A DNA stretch of 28,605 bases from Apostichopus californicus (GCA_020650975.1 JAIPMN010012215.1:1-28605), one strand, 5' to 3'; numbered from the stretch's first letter, positions 11,371-21,376 are shown. Numbers and translations: made by a program. The notes: generated from the letters alone by a model not told the origin.

Positions 11371-11763
11371 TTAAAGGGTGTGAAGACTCGCGCAAAAAGA
11401 AATGTCTAATGCCGGCAATCTGACCTAGTTTCAAATGAGGTGTAACAGAAGTGTTAAACACCACCATCGATCCCAGAAAATACCCACACAGCTTGTTACC
11501 GTCGGTAATTAGACACTAGTGTACAGGCAGTACATACAGCTGCGGTCAACAGTACATACAGCTGCGGTCAATACCCACAGCACAGTATACAAACCATACA
11601 GTTATGGACATCTCAGGTCCAGCTAAAGATAACAATTAAGGTATCACCTTTCATTACTGTCTGCATTTTGTAGCGACACGAACAAAACGTCACTTGCAAG
11701 CAACAGAAAGTTAACTTTTTCAGATGGCCGCATGCGGTTTGGGCGAGTCTTCAATGCCTTTAA
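11371..11763. mobile_element. TTAA-flanked MITE, family A copy 1 (393 bp)
   Basis: The left end is TTAAAGGGTGTGAAGACTCG; the reverse complement of the right end is TTAAAGGCATTGAAGACTCG. The inverted repeats extend about 26 bp. TTAA is present at both ends. The interior matches the copies at 15031 and 20720 over most of its length. It carries a private 22-bp tandem duplication at 11528-11571. It has no transposase frame. TTAA targets are used by piggyBac and Kolobok; the purine start after TTAA fits Kolobok better, from memory. Confidence 0.85.
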
Positions 11764-12644
11764 GAATTATGTTAAAGAGGTTTTGTTTTGACATAAATGT
11801 CACATTAATCAAACTAAATAAGTTACTTGAAATGATAACCATCTGACCTTTGGCTGAGGTCTTCTTGAAGATAGAATGGACTTCTCTGATGGACAGAGGT
11901 TAAAAATATGCGCAGTAAAATAAATTTCATGTTTTACTGGTCTTGCTTTCATTTATCGCATATTGTGCCATGTAGCAAAATCTGAATCACAGCTGTAAGG
12001 GATTGATTTGATGAGAATTTATAACAGAGATAGATCTAGCACTTTTAAGACTCTCATTTTAGCATCATTCTGTTGACCTCAAATGATCTTGGATGACACC
12101 ACCAAACAATAACTTGGATCCTTGCACCCGTTATTGGAAAGACACAAAACTAATTATGATATCTGTCAACATCACCCTTCTTGAGATATCATGTTCTCAC
12201 ATGAGGGTTGTGATGGTATGTCCATGCTTGGGATCACAAACTGCCAGACCTTGTACCACAGACAATAATGAGTATAGTCCCAAGTTGCCCGGTATGTGAA
12301 AGAGATTCTGTTTAAGGTGATGTACTTCAAAATAAGTAGATATAGACTGTCCCTGGATGTACACAAACATAATGACAGCTAAAAAAAATTGCCAATTTTA
12401 CTCTCAGCACCAAGATATTTTCTCAGCTCCAGCAGGTATGCGATGTTCTCATGTTGTTATTCACCTGATGTTCTGTAAGTTAAAAATCATCTCACAAAAC
12501 CCAAACAGTATTAACCTGATGGTACTGTAGCTTCATATGACTTGCTCATGTGTAAAGTACATGAAAGGTTTCATTCTTTTGCAAGCTTGGGTCATTCCAA
12601 GGTTCTAGAATCCTAGCAGTACACTTCTGGTCACAGGTGCACCC
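11764..12644. other. Presumed 3' UTR and downstream region of B3GALT6
   Basis: This lies just after the B3GALT6 stop on the - strand. I found no clear AATAAA on the - strand, so the mRNA end is not placed. The sequence gagatatcatgttctcac at 12183 resembles gagatatcatgttcacaag at 9308. Confidence 0.4.
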
Positions 12645-13661
12645 CTAAGGAACACCCTGTACCCGCTCGCAGCACTCCGAGGGTAATTTATTCCAATTGT
12701 ACACATAAGACTGTCTGAGTTGTTGTTCACTTTCACACATCTTACCTGTCTTTTGCAATTGCTGCCATTTATTTCTAAGGCTCTCTATGCTCTGTTTATG
12801 AGAGATGATATACACATTTCGACAGCCTCGTGATTTGTACTCGGTGTCGAACCTGGGGTCGTGCTCCCTGGTGACATCGACCGGAGCCAGCCACGAGCCC
12901 AAGGAGACGTCTTCGGCATGGTGAAGTTTAAGGTACGGAGCGTTCCTGGCCACAAAGTGAACAAGATCCGATGAGATGACGTACCCTCCTCCGAGAGCAT
13001 AGGGAATGTATCTATCGCAGAGGACCCAGTCGGCTTCACCATACTTGCCATTTCTATGGACATGGGCCCGGCCATCAAAGAATCCCCAGTATAACTTGAC
13101 CTTACTCTTGCTTTCGAGTTCTCTCTGGAGTACATCCAGTTTGACAAACGAGTCGTCATCCACTTTAAGCATGTAATCAAATTCAACGTTACTGTCGGCC
13201 CATACCATCATTTCCAGAACTTTACGGGTCAAACTCTTGAAAGCATCTTCGACGTTGGTCAAGTATAAAAGATCTTGAAACTTGTCATTCTCTTTCTTTA
13301 ACTCTTCAAATTCCTTTTCAGAGACTTTTGCTGTTCCTAAGACAAATCTTATCATGACATCTTTATTCTGCTTCTGTAGCCAATTGTTTCGTAACTCTTC
13401 CCTCCTGGTCAGGAGAGGCGGGGCAGAGAGAATAAATATGACGAGAGATGCTTTGTATTTCTTATGGACATTGGCTGAATCATCCAGGCTAAATATGTCG
13501 GCACTCTGATGGTCGGTGGCACCGGGACATTGACCACCGGAAGGATTGCATCTTGCCAGGTACAGGAAGATTGCAATGAAAGACAGGCCTGGGATGATGA
13601 TGAGAAATGGGTTTGTGGTTCTGACCATTCTGCCCACCTTTCTTTGGGCTTTGTAGTTCAT
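12645..13661 (-). CDS. B3GALT6: Beta-1,3-galactosyltransferase 6 (glycosaminoglycan linker galactosyltransferase II)
   Basis: The product is 338 residues (human about 329). It is a type II Golgi membrane enzyme that adds the second galactose to the xylose-galactose primer of the tetrasaccharide linker for heparan and chondroitin sulfate. A short basic cytoplasmic tail is followed by a signal anchor at residues 18-37 (PFLIIIPGLS, ending FLYLARC), a stem, then the GT31 catalytic domain: RREELRNNW near 86-94, LKVDDDSF with the metal-binding DDD at 168-170, LYWGFF near 190, YALGGGYV near 221, and HAEDVSLG near 248-255. The stretch WLAPVDV.REHDPRFDTEY.SRGC and the ending SYVYNW...CC.R.QG.P are diagnostic of B3GALT6 rather than other B3GALTs. 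I start at the ATG at 13661-13659 because it lies 2 nt after a good acceptor (cttcttcttgatag|GT). The frame stays open to an ATG at 13691, but that stretch looks intronic. No key residue is missing. The single coding exon agrees with the intronless human coding region. The GC content is higher than in its surroundings. Confidence 0.93.
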   Translation of the reverse strand: MNYKAQRKVGRMVRTTNPFLIIIPGLSFIAIFLYLARCNPSGGQCPGATDHQSADIFSLDDSANVHKKYKASLVIFILSAPPLLTRREELRNNWLQKQNKDVMIRFVLGTAKVSEKEFEELKKENDKFQDLLYLTNVEDAFKSLTRKVLEMMVWADSNVEFDYMLKVDDDSFVKLDVLQRELESKSKVKLYWGFFDGRAHVHRNGKYGEADWVLCDRYIPYALGGGYVISSDLVHFVARNAPYLKLHHAEDVSLGSWLAPVDVTREHDPRFDTEYKSRGCRNVYIISHKQSIESLRNKWQQLQKTGKMCESEQQLRQSYVYNWNKLPSECCERVQGVP

Positions 13662-13883
13662 ACCTATCAAGAAGAAGGAAGAAGTAATCATTATTTATTA
13701 GAGGTGGAATGTATGTTACATAAATGTGTTAAAAAAAAAACATTCTTAAACAACAATGTCAGTCTTCAGTATTTCTGCGATTGAAAATGGTGCAACTGTG
13801 TACATCTGCAATCTACTGTAGCTCTACAGTGAATTACTGAGCAAAATCAGCAAATTATTCTTTTGTTGGAGTAACTATATATA

Positions 13884-14428
13884 CAGGGCCACTCGATGAT
13901 TCTATCTGAGCATCCGGATGCGCGGATGCTCAGTCCCCAGTACGTATGTGAGTAAAAAATGTCAAAGTCCAAGTTCTTTCTTTTTGAGTGGATGCGCAGA
14001 TGCTTGGATGCGGGGTCAAAAATTTCCTAAGTCCTTTCCTAGTACTTCCGTGGTGGATGCGCGGACATAATGAAATACGTGATGGAATTTTAGAGGGCGT
14101 CATACATGTACGGATGCCTTTTAAGAACGACACACTTTTGATGTGGAATATCTTCGTACATGCGGGACTTTCAGTATTTGAAATACGTGATGGTATACAG
14201 TATGGAGAAACTTTTCGAAAATTTGCTAAGTGGAATATTGAACATACTGTTTAACGCACTATCTTTGAACACAACAAATAGAGATATCATGAACATACAG
14301 CCTAGAATTTACATTTGGATAGGAAATGGTCGGGAGTTTATAGATGCAGGTGAGGATATTCACATAGGTAATAAAACTACAGACACACCGCGCATCCGGG
14401 TGCTCGGAAGAGTTAATGAATGGCCCTG
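13884..14428. mobile_element. TA-flanked terminal-inverted-repeat element (545 bp)
   Basis: The left end starts CAGGGCCACTCGATGATTCT and the reverse complement of the right end starts CAGGGCCATTCATTAACTCT. Both continue to GAGCA(T/C)CCGGATGCGCGG, giving about 44 bp of imperfect inverted repeat. TA borders both ends; no 8-bp duplication is seen. The GGATGCGC motif recurs inside (near 13990-14015 and 14055), and gagcatcc/ggatgctc near the left end forms a hairpin. No transposase is recognisable in the interior frames of 67-92 residues. Confidence 0.75.
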
Positions 14429-15030
14429 TATTCTATAATTGTACCCTTTTATTTACAGCGCAATAAGGACAGTGTGAGAAACTTTAATGGGAAAGGGTAG
14501 GGGCGGGGGGACTTAATTACGTTGCTCCATCATATACTGTAAAGATATATGTTATACTGTAATGTACAGTAGCATGGGCAAATTATAAAGTTCTTGTGTC
14601 TAGTCATAAAATTAAAATCTAGCATATATAGTACTATAGACAATGTAGCAAACTTATTTTGAGTAAATTTAAGGAGATGAATGTCACCCATAGGTGCGAA
14701 AAGATGCTTTTAAAATTTACTTTCTTACTCAGTGAAATGAGTCTTCAAATTTTTCTGAACTACTGTATTTAGGAGACTTAAATGAGACAATTAACAACTC
14801 ACTGACATTGTTTCTACATTTGGCAATAGTCATGGCAATATGTTGCTGGACAGAAATACATCAGGTACAGTGTATCATTATGGGTAAGTCATGGATGTGT
14901 TAAAATGTTGTTTACTTCAGCATGCAGTAGGTAAGACATCCCATCCACTGTATTTTATATCGGTTAGACAGCTACTATTAAACATTCTGAATATCATCAA
15001 ATCCTGAAAAGCTTTCACATTCAGCATGAT
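14429..15030. other. No gene seen (within the putative B3GALT6 intron)
   Basis: AT-rich DNA without recognisable exons or repeats. Confidence 0.45.
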
Positions 15031-15329
15031 TTAAAGGGAGTGAAGGCTCGCGCAAAAAGAAACGTCTAATGCCGGTAATCTGACCTAGTTTCGAATGAGG
15101 TGTAACAGAATTGTTAGACACCACCATCGATCCCAGAAAATACACACACAGCTTGCTACAAACGATACAGCGATGGACATCTCAGGTCCAGCTAAAGATA
15201 ACAAGGTATCACGTTTCATTACTGTCTGCATTTTGTAGCAACACGTACAAAACGTCACTTGCAAGCGACAGAAAACTTTTTCAGATGGGCACATGCATGC
15301 GGTTTGAGGCGAGTCTTCAATGCCTTCAA
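15031..15329. mobile_element. TTAA-flanked MITE, family A copy 2 (299 bp, internally deleted)
   Basis: It starts TTAAAGGGAGTGAAGGCTCG and ends gaggcgagtcttcaatgccttcaa. Compared with the copies at 11371 and 20720, it lacks about 70 bp after the cagcttgctac block. Its right TTAA has decayed to TTCAA. The - strand frame here encodes the same repeat-derived peptide (MKRDTLLSLAGPEMS) as copy 3 and is not a gene. Confidence 0.85.
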
Positions 15330-16174
15330 TGAGCTACACTTTGCATACAAAATAAGGAAGGGCTACAATGTACTTTTTCCAAAGGGCTTCTGATTGTGCT
15401 GGACATAAATGACCTGGAAGTCGGATCAAAGTGCTTTGTTTGCAAACTTTGAGCCACTGTAATTACTCTTTGGACAATATACTGATGAAAGTGACTCAGT
15501 GATGTAACAATGTTTTGCAGCCACACCTGTAGTGGCCTGCACTGGATTTGAAAGGTAGTGGAGGGAGAAGGTTGGGATTAGAGAGGAGATAGATGAGAGG
15601 TAGGGGCCTGAAACTTTATATGAAAGGATCTGAGGCAAATGAAAGATTTTATAAATCAAACTTGTCATTTAAGTTTGTTTGCTGAAAAGGTTGGCAGCGA
15701 TGGGCTAGTTTGGAATTGATGGGTGAAACTATGCATGGTGCAAGTTGACTGATCTCTACAACGACTATAATTCTGTTCAAATGCTTTTCTGAACCTGAGA
15801 TATTGACGAATCAATTGATATTTGAGAGTTCTTGATGAAACAAGCAATATACATACTGCTGTACTCAATTTATCTAGCCTGGTTAGGCTACTAAAATCTA
15901 AATTATTGAGGATTACAACTTAGTTAATAGTTTCTACAATTACATACTTCACCATTTAACTCTTTAACAACGTGGCAAGTTCTTCAAATGCAAACAATTA
16001 GGTAACAGTACATAAACTGTAACACAATTGGAGTTGAACAACGTCCGGATATCTAATGTTAGGCTACACTGTGTCCGATCAGCTGTTTCTTGTATTATGC
16101 TCCACGCAGGCAGTAAACACACCGGCTCTTCAACAAATTCTCGTCCGAATTCTTTAAAGCAAAAAAACACTTAC
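15330..16174. other. No gene seen (within the putative B3GALT6 intron)
   Basis: There is a purine-rich stretch at about 15550-15605. Frames of up to 80 residues on the - strand show no recognisable domain. Confidence 0.45.
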
Positions 16175-16270
16175 CTGATCTAGTGCGGATTGATAATGAT
16201 GGTACCTTGATCCAAATTTCTGTCACATTTGCCCTGACATTTGACTGTATGATAACACCGACCAGTGGCT
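16175..16270 (-). other. Possible 5' UTR exon of B3GALT6
   Basis: Sequence just 5' of the CAG|GTAAGTG donor on the - strand. The upstream limit is arbitrary because no promoter element is clear. The support is the quality of the donor and the absence of any other nearby gene on this strand. Confidence 0.3.
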
Positions 16271-17392
16271 ACAGATTGAAATCTAGCGGTATATTTTCGC
16301 GTAGGCAATGGTAGCCCCTGATGTAGGCGTATATAGCAACGTCAACGTAGTGCCCATGTGTGTTTGCACAGTAGTTTTCAAACAGCAGACTATTTTGCCT
16401 GTCAGCAAAATAAATCTCAGACGAAACATCACCGAACAGAGCGTTGGACAAGCATGGAACGCCGAACCATTGCACGCATTTCTGTTGTGTAAACGATTTT
16501 ATGGTAAAATAATACACTCTCCAGGCAGGGGCTCACATACAAATGTTCGACAGAGATGGGGAGGAGTGGTTGAATGTGGCGTTCGCACCTTCACCTTCAA
16601 AAATCTCTGCTTGTCCCGAAAAATAACATAGCTCCCAACTCTTGAGAAGGCAAATGCTGGTCCATGCCACGAATCGCCGTCCTGGGGGAGGGGTATAAGG
16701 GGAGGGGGTGTCCCCCCCCTTTATTTTTTTGGGAATCCTGGTGATGCCTACAAGTACAATGGTGTCACTTAGAAAGGCTTTTGTCACCCAAAATTTTCTG
16801 AGAAATATGCATTTTTTTGTGTGTAACATCAATAAATTGAATAGTAGGTGATAATTCATTCTTTCCCGTGGCATGAAAATGTTCGCTGCTCGCCCCAATG
16901 AAAAGAAATATAGGCTAATTTGAGGTTCAAATGATGCTGTCAAGGAGGTTTTATACTCTATTATGCTAAATGCTAAAGAAATGATGGTTGCTAAGTCAAA
17001 ATTTGATGCAATTTTTTTTATGTATACTTGACAATTACAATGCGGGTATTTCGGACGCTTGCGCGGGTTTGGGTGTTAGAATGCGGGTCCAACCCGCGAA
17101 ATGCGGGTCAGTTGGGAGCACTGAAATAACTCATACTCCTCATCATTATGGTGATAGCACACTATGCACATTCAAGTAATTTTCTTCATAATCCGTCGAA
17201 ATTGAGATTTATATTGTCAATATGAACAATAAAAAAATAGAGAAAAAATTGTTGAAATTTTGTTATAAATCACATCAAATTTTGAGACATGTTGTCGAAG
17301 ACTTGAATTAAAAAGTGGCATAAGTTTTCATACATTTGAGATGAAAAGTTGACTTACAAGTACACCACATTACTGTGACAATTTAGTGATGC
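16271..17392. other. Intergenic with G/C-run repeat debris
   Basis: The region holds poly-G/poly-C runs near 16684-16720 and a cluster of TGCGGGT motifs at 17041-17109. The 10-bp string gctcccaact near 16631 recurs inverted as agttgggagc near 17110. I see no coding exon. It is probably decayed transposon sequence. Confidence 0.4.
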
Positions 17393-17646
17393 TTAAAGGT
17401 AGTCAGTTATAGGCCCCAAATTTTATAGCAAGCTATAACTGCTAGAAGTTTTCAAAAAGTTCTTTCCTGGAGGTCTTTACTCTTCAAATTGTTCTCAGAC
17501 AATTTTAAGGAACACACAAGTTGGCTTCATGTCGCAGTGAGGAAAATTTCCTCAAAGGTTGTAATAAAAACAGTTTAAGATTTTTGACCAAAGGTGACCA
17601 TATTTGAATATCTAGCAAATTTGGGGCCAATACAGCATACCTTTAA
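17393..17646. mobile_element. TTAA-flanked MITE, family B (254 bp)
   Basis: The left end is TTAAAGGTAGTCAGTTATA followed by GGCCCCAAATTT; the reverse complement of the right end is TTAAAGGTATGCTGTATT followed by GGCCCCAAATTT. Both ends have TTAA. The identical outer 9 bp and inner 12 bp make a clear inverted repeat. It is non-coding. Confidence 0.8.
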
Positions 17647-19769
17647 GTCACCGTCTAGGAAAATTATATGGAGTATGCTACCCTAAGATGCTACCACTTT
17701 ATTCTTCATCGCAAAGGTAGAATCTGCTTTCACAGTTGGTCCACTGTCTTACCCACTGGTAAACATGACAGCCTGCACATAGAAAACAGTCCTCAAATTC
17801 ACTCGAGCATTAATAATTCGTTACTTGATAGCATTAATTACCCTAAATACTGCTGGTTAGCATTCATCCTTGAGCACACCTAATTTATTGACCAGCCACC
17901 TGTGTGATTGTAAACACAAGTGCTCTAATTGCCAGCACTGCTTTCCTGTGTGTGAAGACAAGTTTAGCTTGACCACTGAATTGGTACACTGTGAGCTTAA
18001 TTTGTGCATATGAGCATTCAGTATAGCTAGCATTATCAACTCGGGTACATATTCAATCTCCCATTTTTGGCCAAAACAGGGGACGCTGATGGTATTTGCT
18101 ATAGGCAGGTAAGATCCTAATGAATGCACTATCATTGGCAAGCTTGCTCACTGATTCTCAAGGCAAACTACTACACAAAATCATCGGAAAATAGACAGAA
18201 AAAGAAACACCCACCAAAGCGGAAGCTCGGTATCTTTATATCTTTACGTATATTTGACTTCTAAAGGAACAGAAATCGTTTCTAATTAGTTCATGGTAAC
18301 ATGTAAAACTTTCCGATGAACCAGGTTACTAAAAGAGGGACACGTGACCAATATTAAGCATATTAAAAACATATTTCAAGGCTCAGATGTCTTAAATTGC
18401 ATCCCTAACTTCATCTTATTAGGAATATGTAAATAGGGGGCTCGTATCACAGATAAACCATTGTACAAGTGATGCTGGAATCTAAAAACATCTATATTTT
18501 GAATTTGTTTCACTCTCAACGGAACAAGAAGTTACCTGCACATGATTAAATTAAGTTACGTGTTGGTTATTTCATCATACTCCATAGTAAGTTATTATAG
18601 CAAAGGCCTTACAGTGTATTATAGTTCTCATGTAGTTCTGGTCTGAGTTTGTATGGTTCTTGTTCCAGCTTAGACTCTCTGGTCAAGTGTAGCTCCTGTT
18701 CCCTTGTAGCAGAGTACATCAATAAAGACATTCTGCATCCCAACATAAACAAGACATGCTGTGATTCATAAATGATATTTCTTTAATTTCAAACTAACAA
18801 AAACATATATCTAAAGAAGGGGAGGAGATAGGAGAGGAGAGATGGTGAGAGGAGGGGAAGGGAGGATTAGGAAAGATTTAAAGCTGGGGCATTAACTGTA
18901 TATGGTGAACCAAGAGTGTTTACTGAAGGTTGCTGGAGTTGAAGAGTGGATTTGAAAAAAAATCCAAATCCAATACCTTTATGCTAACAACTCCACTGAG
19001 GCCTTCACTGAATTTGCATCAAGATAATACATATTTCTACTTAAGGTCCAATGACCTAATGAATCTTAATGATAGATGAAATTCTTGAGAAGTATCCAGC
19101 AAGATTGACTGAGAGCTTGGCTCCACTACTATTACTAATGATAGTAAATCATATGACACTTCTTGAGACAATGAACATGTGCACAAAACTCTTCTCTTTC
19201 ACAGACATAAAAAAGAATTTCAAGTGAAAAAGAAAAACAAACAAAAGTCAAAGCCCAAAAAGTTACCATAAACAGATAAAAAGGTTCCCATTGTTAACGA
19301 TGTGCATAAAGGACCACTATTCTTGAAAATAGTTCAGTATTGCAAGCATTTCTCAATATCATTCATTTTCCAACTTTTTTATATCTTTCAAACTGAAACA
19401 TCTGGTGGCTTTTCCCCCCAAACTCTACAAATAATTGTATTTAGTAAAGACTGTTAGATTATAATGCATAAAGGCACTGTCCTAGCAGCAAGTCGTAAAT
19501 GATAACTACATGTTCATATTGCAACTTGTCATAATCGAACATTACATCATTATGTTATCTCCTTGTCATATGTTACACATAAAATCATGTACTTATGCAA
19601 TTCATCACTAATATAAGAAACAGGTCAGAGTGGAGGACAGCTGCTTGAAGGCTAGGCCTGTACAGGCCTGTAGCTACATCTGATGGAAATGTGTGGTAGG
19701 ATATGACTTTTTGAGAATAAAGGTCATCACTATTGCACCCAAATAATATGCTAGAAAGTCAGGTATTGG
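17647..19769. other. Intergenic, possible LTR-like tail near 18600-18740
   Basis: The stretch ending catcaataaagacattctgc (18717-18736) followed by atcccaaca resembles the R-U5 end of a gypsy-type LTR with a poly(A) signal, but no matching start or 5-bp duplication was found. A purine-rich run lies at about 18818-18875. No gene was seen. Confidence 0.35.
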
Positions 19770-20051
19770 TCACCAATGTTCAAACTTCAACAAGTACTTC
19801 CCAACAACTCTAAATGTAGCGATTCTAATTAACTGCAATATTTCATTGTCTACTCTAAGTCTACTCGACGACTGAGAATAACTAGGGGGATCAGAACCTC
19901 TAAAGAAAGTACTTTTGAAAACTTCAAGCAATTTTAAGTACGCTATAATTTGTGGCCAAAACTGAGGACCTTGACAGTTGACAAAATATGCTAGACAGTA
20001 TGAAGTCGGATTTGAAGTCACACAATTCACTAAAAACCAGGATGAGAAGAA
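19770..20051 (-). CDS. Unidentified possible terminal exon
   Basis: A - strand frame ends with a TGA stop at about 19770. On that strand it is preceded by a pyrimidine-rich stretch, tcatcctggtttttag, that could act as an acceptor near 20030-20035. The peptide holds a hydrophobic patch (YCLAYFVNC), an aromatic segment (PQFWPQIIAYLKLLEVF) and a basic tail (RIATFRVVGKYLLKFEHW). I do not recognise the family. It lies between ABCF3 and B3GALT6 on the same strand with no visible upstream exon, so it may be chance. Confidence 0.2.
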   Translation of the reverse strand, partial: FFSSWFLVNCVTSNPTSYCLAYFVNCQGPQFWPQIIAYLKLLEVFKSTFFRGSDPPSYSQSSSRLRVDNEILQLIRIATFRVVGKYLLKFEHW

Positions 20052-20180
20052 CAAATATCGTCTACTATTTTTCTGGGTATGCAGTGCCATATTATTTATA
20101 GATATAATACCTGTATCTGTTTGTAACATTTGACCTCGCTGTGACCTATGACATACCCATGCACAGTCGAACTCATGCAA

Positions 20181-20719
20181 CCTTCACAACTAGACAAGAT
20201 AAAGTGTGTGTCTTTAACTAACCTTCCATCTTTCAAGAGATAATTCCATCACGAGCATCGAGATAAGAGCAATCACATTTCAGAGGGTCGCAGGCAAGAA
20301 ATCTGGTATCCTTATAATCAAATGAACAGGATGAATCAGAAACTAACTAGGTAAACCAATGCATCTCCTTCAATGCAGAGCACAGAACCACTGGTTTACA
20401 TAGTAACATAAAAGAGCAGAACTGATATTGAAACTAGCCAACAGTAATAATGATTCACCCAGTTGTGGAAATGTTGTGGTGTATCCAGCAACTTAGATAG
20501 AATTCATGAAAGATAATATATGTGATTCTGATCTCTGATGAATGGCCTCCCTCACAGGCACCTTTCAGGTAAATCACAGCCATTTACAGAAGGACAGTTT
20601 CATGTATGTTTATTTAGTATGTAACAAATACATCAAAATTAAATCCAGACTATTGGATCCAAAAAGGGCTGGTGTTCCAAACTCTGTCTTTCAGTGGGTA
20701 GAATAAATACTTAGCTCAC
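20181..20719. other. Intergenic, downstream of ABCF3
   Basis: No exon is recognisable. A - strand AATAAA (tttatt at 20609-20614) could be a distal poly(A) signal for ABCF3, but this would place it more than 750 nt after the stop. Confidence 0.35.
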
Positions 20720-21087
20720 TTAAAGGGTGTGAAGACTCGTGCAAAAAGAAACGTCTAATGCCGGTAATCTGACCTAGTTTCGAATGAGGTGTAACAGAAG
20801 TGTTAGACACCACCATCGATCCCAGAAAATACACACACAGCTTGCTACCGTCGGTAATTAGACACTAGTGTATAGTCAGTACATACAGCTGCAGTCAATA
20901 CCCACTGCACAGTGTATAAACGATACAGCGATGGACATCTCAGGTCCAGCTAAAGATAACAAGGTATCACGTTTCATTACTGTCTGCAGTTTGTAGCGAC
21001 ACAAACAAAACGTCACTTGCAAGCAACAGAAAGTTAACTTTTTCAGATGGCCGCACATGGTTTGGGGCAAGTCTTCAATGCCTTTAA
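20720..21087. mobile_element. TTAA-flanked MITE, family A copy 3 (368 bp)
   Basis: It starts TTAAAGGGTGTGAAGACTCG and ends gcaagtcttcaatgcctttaa. It has intact TTAA at both ends and is the most complete copy, without the 22-bp duplication of copy 1 or the deletion of copy 2. It lies 290 bp past the ABCF3 stop, so it may be in that gene's 3' UTR. The 137-residue - strand frame overlapping it is repeat-derived. Confidence 0.87.
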
Positions 21088-21376
21088 TGATATCCCTGTA
21101 GCCTTTGACATGAGCAATGCCCATTGTGGCTCTTATTCTGATGATCTGTGCTTTAATAGTGAAGGTCACAACAGCAGGAGGTGTATCAATATCAAACCCT
21201 TGTGGTGTAGACACATACAGCAGGAGTGTTCTTGCAGTATCAACTCCAGGAGTGTGTCCATTGTGTAAACCATCCCCAAAAGTGATCAATTACTAATGAC
21301 AATCCCAACCAATATCTTAAAAAATGAGAAGATAATACTAAAACATAAAAAAAGGAGTCCCGATTGGTCGTCAAGT

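Larger units (their letters stand above)
13664..16174 (-). other. Putative 5' UTR intron of B3GALT6
   Basis: On the - strand a strong donor, CAG|GTAAGTG, has its GT at 16174-16173, and a good acceptor (cttcttcttgatag) ends at 13664, directly before the start codon. This would give a 2.5-kb intron holding a TA-flanked transposon and a MITE copy. The pairing is inference; the donor might belong to something else. Confidence 0.4.

Noticed and set aside
12785..13186. A second - strand protein inside B3GALT6
   Set aside because: It is an alternate-frame shadow of the GT31 coding sequence.
13876..14436. hAT assignment for the 545-bp element
   Set aside because: The 8-bp flanks (tatatata and tattctat) do not match; only TA is shared.
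16533..16943. A 136-residue - strand protein
   Set aside because: It crosses poly-G/C runs and repeat debris with no recognisable domain.
16630..17118. A bounded transposon with GCTCCCAACT ends
   Set aside because: Only about 10 bp match between ends and no target duplication of any common length was found; kept as a weak observation only.
20876..21289. A 137-residue - strand protein
   Set aside because: It overlaps MITE copy 3, and the same peptide stretch recurs in copy 2; it is repeat-derived.
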